Assembly: GCA_002633005.1 (NCBI GenBank)
Contig: NMRA01000002.1
Location: forward strand, 631,733-695,732
From: Phoronis australis
Taxonomy: Eukaryota; Phoronida; Phoronidae
Direction of reading: 5' to 3'
DNA length: 64,000 nucleotides
Shown piece by piece: positions 48,361 through 58,767 of the stretch; position 1 is the stretch's first letter, and each line of letters starts with the position of its first letter. A program made the position numbers and the translations under genes. Below the pieces are notes generated by a model. The model was not told the DNA's origin. It did not search any database and worked only from the letters and a program-made list of their open reading frames with translations.

Positions 48361-48508
48361 GGTGATAATTGCGCATTCGGAAAATTTTCATCACAAGGTG
48401 GCACGGAAACAACCGATTAAGGGAGTTTTTAGCTGTGGCTATTTCGGCGAAAACAGTACCTCACAGAATACAGTTCCTTCGGAGAATACGGTACCACGGT
48501 ACCATTGA

Positions 48509-49844
48509 CTTTACGCTGACACATGTAATGCCCTAAGTTAGGTATTCCAGTCAAGTACACGTATAAATAGTACACGATGCACGATAACTTACCGCTTTAA
48601 ATGTGTGATCGCTAATGCTTTGAACTTCTTATCTAAGAATTAGGACGAAACCTGCTCAATAATGCATAACTCCGGAGTTGGAAAGCCAGACGTGTTGAGG
48701 AAACAGATATCTACGTTTTGCTCAAAGTCAATTTCTCCTTTGTTTTACCATTTTATGACAACCAATGAGTTCTATCAATCGAAAGATATCCCTCAAACAA
48801 GATTTTTTGCGGAAATTACAGCTCTATGCTTGTGCTTAGTTATATATTTTCTACAGATGTTTATAGATTTGGAAGAAGTGAACTTCGGTGACACTTTTGC
48901 TGACATCGACCATTTTGTCATGTTCATTTGCAATGCTAAAAATTCAAGTTAAACAAATCTTAAATTTAGACTTCACATAGTTTGAATGCTTTAAGAAAAC
49001 TTATGTTTTGTTGACAAGATCATTTTTCAAAGAAAAGTTCTCATAAAAATCGTTTATTACCTGAGGTGGAACATGAGTATACATTTATGGTAAAATCTTT
49101 GAATCTGCAGTTGTTATGGTTACATCACCGCCCCAGTAGAATGACTTTGTAAATACAGTGTAACTTAACTGCCACTGTCACCGAAAGTTCTAAAGTAGTA
49201 AGAATATTCCAAGAACTGTTTCTCAACAATTGACTGACAAACGTTCAATAGATGTCGCTATTATGAGTTGTGCATTGCGTACGTCTGATTGTATGTATTA
49301 TGCTTTAGACATTTTGGCCTGACTTAGAAACACTACTCACGCATTTTAATGTTTAATATTTATATAACAATCGTATTTATAGGCGTTAGGCGCAGATACT
49401 TTAAGTGTATTGAATTACCAGGAGACAAATGACTGCTTTAAAACGTTACACCCTTCGAAACCATCACAGACAAATTAATCCTCGAATTAGTTTCTGTGAT
49501 CCCGACCTATTATCTACCTGTGCTATCTGAGCAAAATTTACTACCCCAAAAGACAATTGTGGCCCACATCAAGCGTTAGTTAGAAAGATATCGCTAGTTG
49601 CAACAAAAGACCCGATAAAGACAGTGCCATAAAAACTCAAGTGTGTTTCTAAGCAAAACAATACCGACACAAGAGAGAAATGTCATAGCGAGTGACTTAC
49701 GAGAAGTCGACGAAAAGTAAACTGCAACACTTATATACCGTATCGTCTACAATTGCTTGACAAATATTTGAGAATGCATTAACAGCCTTAAGATGCGATT
49801 AGGATGGAACGTGTTTTTGTCTAGATGTAAGGCACACGTAGTAT
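48509..49844. other. Intergenic, no gene seen
   Basis: ORF 48662-48952 has no domain. The 3' UTR of the minus-strand exon below may occupy the right part; no close AATAAA on that strand was found. Confidence 0.35.
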
Positions 49845-49988
49845 TCACGTTTCGTAGACTGTAGTAAAAGGATCACCGGCTCCGTATCCTCTCAACAATG
49901 TTCTTGTCATTTCGACGTCCGTGATAACATTTATTCCATACGGTGCACCGTTCAGTTGTGCTAGCTTGGCACTCCCGTACTGACGGAC
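49845..49988 (-). CDS. Candidate last coding exon of an unidentified gene
   Basis: On the minus strand an ATTCTCCTCAG acceptor ends at 49989, followed by 47 codons in phase 0 and TGA at 49847-49845. The peptide (VRQYGSAKLAQLNGAPYGIN, then VITDVEMTRTLLRGYGAGDP and FTTVYET) has balanced, non-repetitive composition unlike the AT-driven ORFs around it. I do not recognise the family; short Tyr/Gly/Pro-rich tails like this occur in ciliary microtubule-associated proteins, but that is only a resemblance. Upstream exons should lie to the right on this strand; none was identified. Confidence 0.45.
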   Translation of the reverse strand, partial: VRQYGSAKLAQLNGAPYGINVITDVEMTRTLLRGYGAGDPFTTVYET

Positions 49989-49989
49989 C

Positions 49990-50703
49990 TGAGGAGAATA
50001 TGATGCCAGTGATGTTTGCGTGGGCCTCAATTCACAACCATGCAACAACAGAATACTACTTATCTTTGCCCAGAGTCACGTTACTGGCGACTTTGTGATA
50101 AATTGATCCATATGACTGTAGACATACATATCATGTTTTTATATCTATGAATAAGACTGGGAGTCAAAAGCACTGCAAAACGTACCTGACTAAGTGATCG
50201 TGCGCGTTAGTGAATTTGCCAATCTCTTAGTATGCAGTTTTCCATGATATATCAAGGTAATTTCAGAAATACAAAATCTGCAAGTGAAGTAAACTCATAA
50301 AAAGGAAAAATCATCCCTCTGCGCGTCGCGCCATCTGGTGTGGTATAGAAACACAAATACGGGTTAATATTATGTGACGTTCGACTGGGTGTCACGTACA
50401 CAAATGCTTTAATCTTCAATCGGGATATTGTCTTACGTCTCTTACCAAGCCTCTTTAAATAATCTATTTTCAATTTCCTAACAAAGTGCTAGAGACAATT
50501 TATTGCCATCAATGGCGCAGTTGGAATTTTAGCCAGTAGTCACAATCGGCGGAGGCACGCAGTACCAACACTAGGTCCGGTTTTTCGGCAAAAGAATGCA
50601 AGCAATTGACCAACAATCTTTCCTCTTATTTGGACTGTTGGATATTAATGCAGAATGTGCTGAATCCAATTCAAGCTACACTTTCTCGTAAATACTTACA
50701 GAC
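49990..50703. other. Intergenic or intron, no gene seen
   Basis: A 73-codon minus ORF (50252-50473) is basic near its start; no domain. Confidence 0.35.
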
Positions 50704-51068
50704 GATTTCATAAGAGTGGTTTAAGGTGGACTTAGACCAGGTTCAAAGATAATCTGCATTTCATAAAGGTGGCTTAACTTTTTAGACCAGTGGTCTAATA
50801 AAGCCTGGCTTAACTCAAGTTTAGACCTGGTCTAAGCCAGTTCCCATTTCACCAACGGGGTCTACATTCCTTAGACCTGTGTTAGCATCTTAAACCAGGT
50901 TTAACTTCAGGCTTCGTCCGACCCAGATTTAATACTGTTAAATACGGCAGACTTGCACGATATAGGTGCAACTGAATGATGCCGTGGTATACATTTACGA
51001 CGCAGTTTTAGAGCGAGAATGGACTATTTTTGATTTTCAGTTTTACAACGACACAAGATCAAACGTAA

Positions 51069-51231
51069 CAAGGGCAGATCCAGGATTTTAAAGAGGGGGG
51101 AGGTTGGATCAAAGATTTTTTTAAAAGGGGGTCCAAGTCAACAATTTCAAAATTAATGTGTGTCCGTGTGTTGGGCCCAGACATTAGAAAATGAAAGATG
51201 TCCCTTCATGATATCCTATATCTGCCACTAG
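51069..51231. mobile_element. Short hAT-like element nested in the Harbinger-like relic
   Basis: Left end CAAGGGCAGATCCAGG; the right end reads, reversed, CTAGTGGCAGATATAGG and continues ATATCATGAAGGG, close to the GGATCTAGGATATCACAAGG of the 1-kb copies. It is an internally deleted relative of them. No clear target duplication. Confidence 0.55.
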
Positions 51232-51236
51232 GTCCA

Positions 51237-51467
51237 TCACTGCTTTTCGTTGTAATTTTTCACCGATGAAATTTTTTTTCTGGTCTTCACTTTTTTAGTG
51301 ATACCTTTTAATTGTTTGTCGCTGCAGCTCTTCGATTGTGGCAACTGTGCAGCCAGTCTGGAGCAATGTCTCTCCAAGTCTGCTGCTAATGTTGACTTGA
51401 TTGTGCACCAGTTTTCTTGTTCTCTTTGACATTCGCTTTTTCTGTCATCAGTTCTGGTAGGGAACAT
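51237..51467 (-). pseudogene. SANT/Myb-like domain fragment of a Harbinger-type element
   Basis: The frame encodes ENWCTIKSTLAADLERH, then SCSDKQLKGITKKVKTRKK. The spacing of W..IK......, KQLKG and a Lys-rich helix matches the Myb/SANT-like DNA-binding domain carried by Harbinger elements and by related host proteins (NAIF1/zeste-type). The N-terminus is short and the ORF stops right at the nested element, so it is truncated. Confidence 0.4.
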
Positions 51468-52015
51468 CTTTCCTCATGAGAAAAGCTCTTAGACCTTTTA
51501 CGCAAATGCCTACACTGATTTTGCTAGTGTGTGCCATTGTATACCCACGTGATCAAGGTTTCATTGAAGCACTTCTTTGTTGGGTTAATCCAGATCGACA
51601 CAGCAGGGTGGCTTAGATACTTCAAACCTGGTTTTACCAAACCCGCTCCCTGGTCTAACAAAACCAGGCTTTCATACTTTTAAACCACGTTGGTGAAATG
51701 CAAGTTAGGTCTAAAATTAAACCAGGTTTAGGAACCTCTTGAACCGTGACCGAGGTCTCCACTTACATCCCGTGCATTCGAACATTCTTAACCATGCAGC
51801 GAAAGGCGGGAAACTCCGAACTCATTAACAAAGATCTGGCAAACCAGGTCCAAACGTCTGCAGCCAACCTACCACGTCTCTAAGTAAGTGATCATCTTAT
51901 ACTGCAATGCCTCTGGAGACCAATGATCAACCTATTCTCCAACAGGTTTAAGAAGACTTAAACCTGGTTTTATTAAACCACCTTTATGAAATCAGCTGTT
52001 AGAGTCGGTAGGTTG

Positions 52016-53035
52016 CATAGGCGGATTTAGGGGGGGGGGCCCAGGGGGCCCGGGCCCCCCCCCTTGGCTGCCGCAAAAAAATAAAACAGTAAGAGCGTAG
52101 GGAAATGGTGAGTTTATTAATTAACCCCGGTAATTAAAATTATACGGATGAAAAAAGATTTAAATGTGTGCAGTTTTAGTGTTGGGGGGGGGGGGCTCAA
52201 ATCCAATTTCAAGTGTCAAATTCGGAACACTGCGCATTCGTAACGGAACTATGGCTAAGTATAGGCTCTCCCGCGATATCCCAGGCGACCGGCAGTGGCG
52301 CTGCGCACTACGACTCCGTTTTCGTCGTCTGCTCCACTGTGCAATGAAGAAAATTTACTTCATTTTTTAAAGAGAATGGAACCTGAGTGACGATGAAAAA
52401 ACAGAAGCTGCTGGTAAGATGTGAATTTCAATCGAAGCCTTAGTGAATCACTCAGAAACTCGCAATACTCTCTTTGTCAAACCTTAACTTAGACGATTTC
52501 CAAAGCAATCCCGTCATTATTGCCAACTCGAAAAACGGATTTGGTCTTTTGGGCATTTGAAGACTATTTTAAATACGACAAATTTGTTAAGAATTCATGG
52601 CACAAAATATAAAACGTGTAATAAGCATTACGAAAAGAAGTAGGTTTCGCGCGCAAACGCTGTGGACCATAAACAAGTAGGTCTTTTAGCATGAGATTGC
52701 TAGTTAAATCGTGGTGGTGTAGTGGTAACGCACGCGCTCTCTAACCGCGAGGTCGTGAGTTCAAGTCTTTGGTACGTTCAGTTTTCCTGTTTGACACGTT
52801 CTCTGTTTTTTTTTTTTTTTTTTTCTTGAATAATACTGCATGAATCAAGGAAAATGCTTGATTTTTAGAGGTAAAAACAGAAAAATTTCCTGGGCGGGAG
52901 GGGGGCAAACCCCCCTCCCGACCTCCCCCCATTCGGTGCTATGCGCATCTACAATCGTGGTTCAGTTTGCGCAAATGCTTACAGCCGGACAAAATGTTGG
53001 GCCCCCCCCCTTGTGATATCCTAGATCCGCCACTG
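52016..53035. mobile_element. hAT-like non-autonomous DNA transposon, copy 2
   Basis: Same ends and layout as copy 1, 1,020 bp, with its own 5-bp duplication GGTTG at 52011-52015 and 53036-53040. It inserted about 20 bp right of the Harbinger-like relic. The copies differ by scattered substitutions, poly-G/C and poly-T length changes, and the hairpin region (11-bp stem here against 25 bp in copy 1). Confidence 0.85.
52711..52768 (+). repeat. tRNA-like Pol III promoter segment inside hAT-like copy 2
   Basis: GGTGTAGTGGTAACGCACGC (A box, a better match than in copy 1) and GGTCGTGAGTTCAAGTC (B box), then an 18-base T-run from 52807. No acceptor stem. Confidence 0.55.
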
Positions 53036-53040
53036 GGTTG

Positions 53041-53658
53041 GCGCAAGATTCCCTCTCGAGGTACAGACACCCAGGTCTGTTGGACTATGAAGCTCGTGCG
53101 TCACGCCAGCAAGCGTCCATTTAACTTCCTCAACAGCGCATAGTAACGGCATGCCATTATAAATAGTTGCATATGTGTTAGGGCGCTAGTTAAATATTTT
53201 GATGCTCTTTTTTAGTGGATTACTTGGTAACGAATAAACTTTGGGCCTATGGCCATATGTATACATTTCAATAAATCACTAGTAAATAAACGTGCCAGTG
53301 ACACTGTAACCATCTTTAAGATTTGATTTCGGTGGGAGTCTTTTACCCCAATCCAACACCAAGTTTGCCAGCGAATGCACGTTTTGAGTACAAATGCTTC
53401 CCTGAAGCTTTCTGCGATTTCAAAGGGAAAATACAACAAAAATGCTGCATGGTGACAAGTCTGAATATCCCTAGAACTTATTCAAAGTGGCATTCTCCTT
53501 GTGAGCTAGGGCAAGCACTGCATACCAGCATGCACACAATCCCGGTTGCCTCGACAAACTGGTAACAAATCCTGGGATGATTCATTTGGGAGAATATGGA
53601 CAAATTCTGCCCCCAGAGGTAGAAATGGAAATGAAAAATCATCAAGTAACGGGAAAAT
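53041..53658. other. Intergenic, no gene seen
   Basis: ORFs on both strands at 53212-53565 overlap; neither has a domain. Confidence 0.35.
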
Positions 53659-53822
53659 CATTGACCTGTAGGACTACATTGCGAGGAAATTTAACATCAC
53701 ATTGACCTGTAGGCCTATATGGTGATGACATTTGATATCACATTGACCTGTAGGCCTATATGGTGATGACATTTGATATCGCATTGACCTGTAGGCCTAT
53801 ATGGTGATGACATTTGATATCA
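53659..53822. repeat. Tandem repeat, four 41-bp units
   Basis: Units start CATTGACCTGTAGGCCTATA at 53700, 53741 and 53782; the last three are almost identical and the first (53659) is diverged in its middle. Recent unequal expansion is likely. Confidence 0.95.
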
Positions 53823-55560
53823 CGGCTTTCAACGGACACACCTTTAATTTTGAGTCAGTTGTTAATTGAGTGGCGTGTTCTTGATAAAAACAATTATAAT
53901 TGCAGATCAATATGTTGGCATGAGACCACAAAATATTATAATGACAGAGGCGGAGTGGAAGGAGGCTATATTTGGTTTTTTGAATTCTATCGTATGTCGA
54001 TCGCTTGTTTGGTCACTCAGTTGCTAGTTTTTTAGATAAAACGATGTGGAGATCTGGAATTTTGGGAAAAAAACACCCAAGAGTAACTCGAAATAGAAAA
54101 AGGAACCACCAATTAAATTTTGGTAAAGATATTATGTGTTGGGGTTAATTAGCGGCCGTTTTCAGTGCAAAACAATCGATAATTGTCTTTTAGTTATACC
54201 AATGGGATCTCAGGTTCTAAGGACCGCGCAATAGTCATGTATTAACCATGAAAACACACCTTTTGTACAATAGCGTGATGGAGGGAACTGCGAAGCCTTG
54301 ATGCATGTTTGCTTTCACCTGCTAGTTTATACTTTACAGTTGTTTAAAAACAAATGTGACATAAGATTTCGAATGAAATAAAAAGGATTTGAATTCGGTG
54401 ACGTGCTGTTGGAGGAGTACTTACGTCGAGCCTTGTGAAGTGAGAGAGACCGGTTACGAACTTCCGGTGAATTAATTGCAACTGTAAGAAACTTTTAAAC
54501 AGCGTTACCATGGTAGCAGTCAATATTGGACTCCGAAATACTGGGTAGAGTTCTGAAGGTGTTTCTCAGCTAGAAATGTCACGTGTTCTCATTTGAAATA
54601 CACAGAATATCTCGGGTAATCCTGCGAAATCTTGCTTTTTAGCGAGTTCCTAGCGTTACTGAACTCTAACCTGGTTGTAACTCCGTGATTTGCGCAGTCA
54701 TATAATAATTATTGGTCTTTTCCAAAAGATAATAAAAACCTGAACGACTGAAATATGTTTTATTAGTCACGTTAACCTGTGGCAGTAATTTAAAAATGAT
54801 TATTTAATGGCATACCATGCCATTTTCTCATTACTCATAGATAAATATGCTGGCGTTATACTATTACTTTACTATACTATTACTTTTTGTTTTTCTTGAT
54901 TATCTGCGACCCGGAGCAAATCACCTACCCTTGGGAATATTACCGCAAAGGAGGGAGGAGGGAGCGTTTTGCCTCATGCAAGGGAGAAAACGCCTTGATT
55001 GCTTTTTAGGTTGCTAATTCCCCACCGGTGGACAATGTTTGTTTAAATCACTTCATGGTAATTCTATAACATTCTGAAAGGGAATCATAACTCACTATTT
55101 CGTATTTTTGAAGGTTCAAAGGCAAATTAAGTTATGAACTTTCTCACTTGCCCCACCCTACTTTATTCACAAGCACGTAATGTTGGTGGGTAGCTTACAG
55201 ACTTTCCCATTGCACGAGTGAAGCCATCCAGCTCATGTCTAGATCCCAACTTAGCATGACAAGCGGTAACAAATAAAAACGCTCCTCAAATCACCAGGAT
55301 ATTGACTACAGATAGTTTGGGCAATTTGATTGTCAGTGCCTCCCTTCCCGGTGACGTCACCCACGCGCGACTAAGTGCTGTCAATAACTTGTTCGTAATA
55401 AGCCACAGATTCAGATCAATAACAATTATAAGAGGCATGTAGAGCACGGATAAAAACCGGGAATTGCAAATTAACTCGGCACACGTCACCGGTCGCTATA
55501 TCGGTAGCCGCGAAGTCTAACCTAACCTGACTGTTGGTCAATTGTCACTTGTCATAAAAT
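53823..55560. other. Intergenic, no gene seen
   Basis: No domain-bearing ORF. The 67-codon minus ORF at 55286-55489 has no family match. Confidence 0.4.
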
Positions 55561-55626
55561 GATGCTGTTGGGTGAGAGGAACTTCTTATTTATTCCTACT
55601 CGAACCTAATCACACCACATCCCCCA
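55561..55626 (-). repeat. 3' LTR of the Ty3/gypsy element
   Basis: Matches 58704-58767 with a few differences and carries AATAAA on the element strand. Confidence 0.65.
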
Positions 55627-55768
55627 CTCGTTAAAAACAAATAGACAAATGGGGTGGGGGAAGTGGGGGAGGGGGGGCTGAGAACAAACTACACAATAGC
55701 CCACCGTATACCAATTAAACGGCTACACTGACGGTAACAAAAAATTTGCAATATTCAAGAACTACAGT

Positions 55769-56400
55769 TCACGAATAGTATATGAATTCTGAGTAACATG
55801 ACGGTCTTTTAACTTGTCTTCCACTCTTGATGAACTTCACAGAGATCGGTACGCTGTCTTGGTCAACACGAGCCTTCACTGGTTCGACTGAAGATGGTTC
55901 TTGGGTACACTGTGTAGTCGGAGCAACAGGTGTGAAAGGTTTCTGTGGGACAGCTCTCATTTGAATTCGGTTCCATCGTTGTTGGTGTTCTTGTGGCATT
56001 TGCACAACGTAACTCCTCGGTTCGGCACACTTTGCTGGAGAGTGGCGGTAATCCACGGACTTGCTGGGTCTGAACGGTTACACCTTGAACAACGAAAAGT
56101 AGATCCTGTGCTGTTTTGTTGTCGGTAGCCTTTTTGGGTGGTTTGTCGTGAAGCCGACGAAGGCTTAACGTCGTCGGCATCTGGCAGGTTATTGGCTATT
56201 TCACAGGGGTTGTCCTTGATACGGCGAGTGAATAACAGCTCTGACGGACTGTTTACTCGGCTGTCGATGGGAGTAGTTCTCAGTCGCAGCAGTGCTAGTT
56301 TTACGTCATCTAATGACTGTTTGGCATTCTTCATAGCCCGTCCCTTACCTGTCCGCCGCTCAATAAATCCGTTGGACTGCGGATACCGTGGTCACGACGT
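55769..56400 (-). pseudogene. Integrase C-terminal region of the Ty3/gypsy element
   Basis: A minus frame has LALLRLRTTPIDSRVNSPSE followed by LLFTRRI, the standard end of a gypsy integrase core (LRTTP...SP.ELL..R). The following Pro- and Gln-rich tail is spread over overlapping frames (55769-56056 and 55863-56180), with frameshifts. This domain would insert the DNA copy into the genome; here it is not functional. Confidence 0.75.
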
Positions 56401-56759
56401 GACATGTTGGAACTACTAGGTGGTCACAAAAGATCTATAAGCTTATCCGACAAACTGAGGTCCGTTGTCGGAACGTAGGATATCCGTTATTCCCAGCATG
56501 CCACAATGCTCCTTAGTCACAGTGGCGATGGCTTCTGAAGTAACATTTGTTGGTATGTGCTCTACATTGGAGAATTTTCGTGTAATAATCCGCAATTATT
56601 AGAAGTTGCTGATGCTCCATCTGAAAAAGATCATTTCAGATGACACGGCAGGGACAAGGTTGGTGTTTCCGATTGCGTTAGTGATTCTGACTGTTGATAT
56701 GGCTGATGTTCTCGACATACCTAACATGACCTGCACATTTCCTCAGTGTCGACATTTAT

Positions 56760-57165
56760 CACGGGCCAATACACATATCTGTTGACACGTAATTGGGTCT
56801 TGATTATGCCATGTGTCCAGTGTGCAAGCTCTGTAGTATGGGTGGAGGCAACGGCTCCGGTATGAAAAGACGTTCCCCTTTCATGATGATGCCGTTGTCA
56901 ACGCCGAGGTGATCCTGATGGGATCATATTGCCTGACCAATATCTGTTGGCAACTCTTTGATACTTTCTGGTCATCCTGTCACAATTACCTCTTTCAGCA
57001 AGTTGAGAGCGGGGTCGTTGGACGTTGCTGCCTGGATATCTTGAATCTTCGTCTTGTTGAATTGCAGCATAGCGACACGCACGTCCACGTCTATCACATC
57101 ATCGGTGTCTGGGTTAGGAAGTCTACTGAAGGCGTCGGCCAATCCAGTGTCTACCAGATACATAT
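56760..57165 (-). pseudogene. RNase H end and integrase zinc-finger region
   Basis: MYLVDTGLADAFSRLPNPD (near 57163) is the typical end of the RNase H domain (Y.AD.LSR). Further along, MKGERLFIPEPL and LHTGHM belong to the H2C2 zinc finger that begins integrase. Stop codons interrupt both. Confidence 0.7.
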
Positions 57166-57299
57166 TGGGCTTCGTACTCGGATCCTTGGATGCACAACAT
57201 CCGGCTTGAAGACATGGCGGCGCTGCTGCGATCGGCTAAGCTCATATCATTTCGAAGGGACGATGATCAAATCAAAGACCCGTCACTTTTGAAATTTGT

Positions 57300-57445
57300 C
57301 GTGATGCTGCTACATCAAGCTGAATGTTCAGTCACGCTGGTTATGATGCCCTGTTCGAACATGCGGTCCAGTTCAGAACGCAGCTTACCTCTCATGTGGC
57401 CGAATAGAGTATTTTGGCCGCGGGTCGATAAACGGGACGGCGTCA
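57300..57445 (-). pseudogene. Start of reverse transcriptase, truncated
   Basis: DAVPFIDPRPKYSI and then, after a frameshift, LRSELDRMFEQGIITSVTEH match the N-terminal finger of gypsy reverse transcriptase. The palm with its YxDD motif should follow, but the sequence moves to the RNase H end within about 140 bp, so the catalytic core was deleted. Confidence 0.7.
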
Positions 57446-57779
57446 CTCTTTAGATACAGTTTCCCTTTGTCACGTAAGTTACCTATTTTATCGAACTGCA
57501 CTGGGTATAGTTCGGCAGATGAGATACGCTAGTGATCACCGGCTGGCTTCCCGGTGCGCTTTCTCTTGGCTGCGTCTCGGACGTAACGGATTGTACGGAT
57601 TGATGAAGCTAGGCGATAGCTAGTTTCTCCGATGTTGGAAGTCTGAACACTGCTGTTCCATCGACAATATAGAACTTGGTCGTTTTCCATCTTTTTTCGA
57701 AGTTGCATAACAGGGAAACACTACCGTACCATCGTATTGGTGCATCCTTGTAGGCTTTGAGGATGGTTCGTCCGATAGT

Positions 57780-58045
57780 GTCTAAGTTTTTTAATTATCG
57801 ACTTTTTCGAGCATTTTGAAGGCTTCTTTCCACAAACTAGGACCTATTTCAAAAATCTGAGATACTGTTCTCTCAAAAATGCCGTTGTCAACAGGTTGAC
57901 AAAAGATCAATGTGATTGGAGGAACAAAATCAACAATTTTTAGCTAAAAAACGTATATCTCGTGAAATAATAAAGACAAGTAATAAATGTTGTTACAAAA
58001 GTTTTTCACCTTCCAGAAAATGTATACTTTGTAGGAATTAGAGCT
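57780..58045 (-). repeat. Possible R2 copy inside the Ty3/gypsy element
   Basis: On the minus strand AAAGTATACATTTTCTGGAA, a GTGAAA run and TTGTCTTTATTATTTCACG recall the start of the R2 arms at 8569-8680. It separates gag from pol, as an insertion would. Confidence 0.35.
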
Positions 58046-58099
58046 AACGGATTTTAAGATATTTGCACATAAGTACAACCTGGTAGACATGGTTCACAG

Positions 58100-58310
58100 T
58101 TACCTTAAATCACAATCAGACGTTTTCATTTTACAGCGAGTGTAAAACTGGTCAAGGTATTCAGTAGGATTTTGGTAGCAAAAGAGCAGGTCCAGTCTCG
58201 CTGCGCGGAAATTTGGTTTTGTTATCTGCAGTCTTTCCTCAAATCGTCGGAAGATGATATCGGATTGTTTTTCCTCATCTTCGGACAATTTGAAAGTGTT
58301 GTATATGTAA
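58100..58310 (-). pseudogene. gag fragment of the Ty3/gypsy element
   Basis: LSEDEEKQSDIIFRRFEERL and then YQNPTEYLDQFYTRCKMK with DCDL match the retrotransposon gag (capsid) domain: F..R.Q.P.E..D.F.T....A..C. About 65 residues remain, then a stop. No zinc knuckle is seen. Confidence 0.65.
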
Positions 58311-58703
58311 ATATATGTATTTTTTATGTTTCATATATTTATTATCATTGATAAACAAGTACAAAAACAAACAAACAAATAAGTACATCCATTCATTCAA
58401 GTATGCAAACCCCAGGAAAGACCATTCTCGAATCTCGTATAAAATAAACAACTGCTACATGGAATTAACATGAACAATCAAATTTTCCAATTTCTCAGAG
58501 AAGCTGTCATGTACAAAATTTTTATATGCAATCAATTTTTCAGCATTACAGTACTCATAAGTTTATTGATGAAAAGAGCAGTGCGTTAGTTCAAGTCCTG
58601 AGCTCCAAACGTAACCGATGACACCGTGATGCCAATGTTTCCTACAGTTCTGTAGCAAAAATCCGTCGTTAACGATCTCACAGCTGCCGCCCCGTTGTTC
58701 AAC

Positions 58704-58767
58704 GATGCTGTTGAGTGAGGGACAACTTATTTATTCCTACTCAAACCCAATCACACCACAACCCCCA
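58704..58767 (-). repeat. 5' LTR of the Ty3/gypsy element
   Basis: Partner of 55561-55626. The two share TATTTATTCCTACTC and TCACACCACA on the + strand. Confidence 0.65.

Larger units (their letters stand above)
50704..51993. mobile_element. Harbinger-like DNA transposon relic
   Basis: The left end GATTTCATAAGAGTGGTTTA and the right end (reverse complement GATTTCATAAAGGTGGTTTA) form terminal repeats. The left one is partly duplicated at 50757-50778. Both flanks inside are full of TTTAGACCAGG / CCTGGTTTAAA motifs. A SANT/Myb-like ORF inside on - supports the Harbinger assignment, since that superfamily encodes such a protein beside its nuclease. The nuclease itself is missing, and a small hAT-like element is nested within. 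Confidence 0.55.
55561..58767 (-). mobile_element. Decayed Ty3/gypsy LTR retrotransposon
   Basis: Direct repeats of about 65 bp at 55561-55626 and 58704-58767 (element sense: TGGGGG, then TGTGGTGTGATT, and an internal AATAAA) bound gag and pol remnants in the order expected on the minus strand. Very short LTRs are known for the mag group of Ty3/gypsy, which makes that group likely. The 3.2-kb length is below the usual 4.5-5 kb, and much of reverse transcriptase and RNase H is missing. All frames are broken; no envelope gene is seen. Confidence 0.75.
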
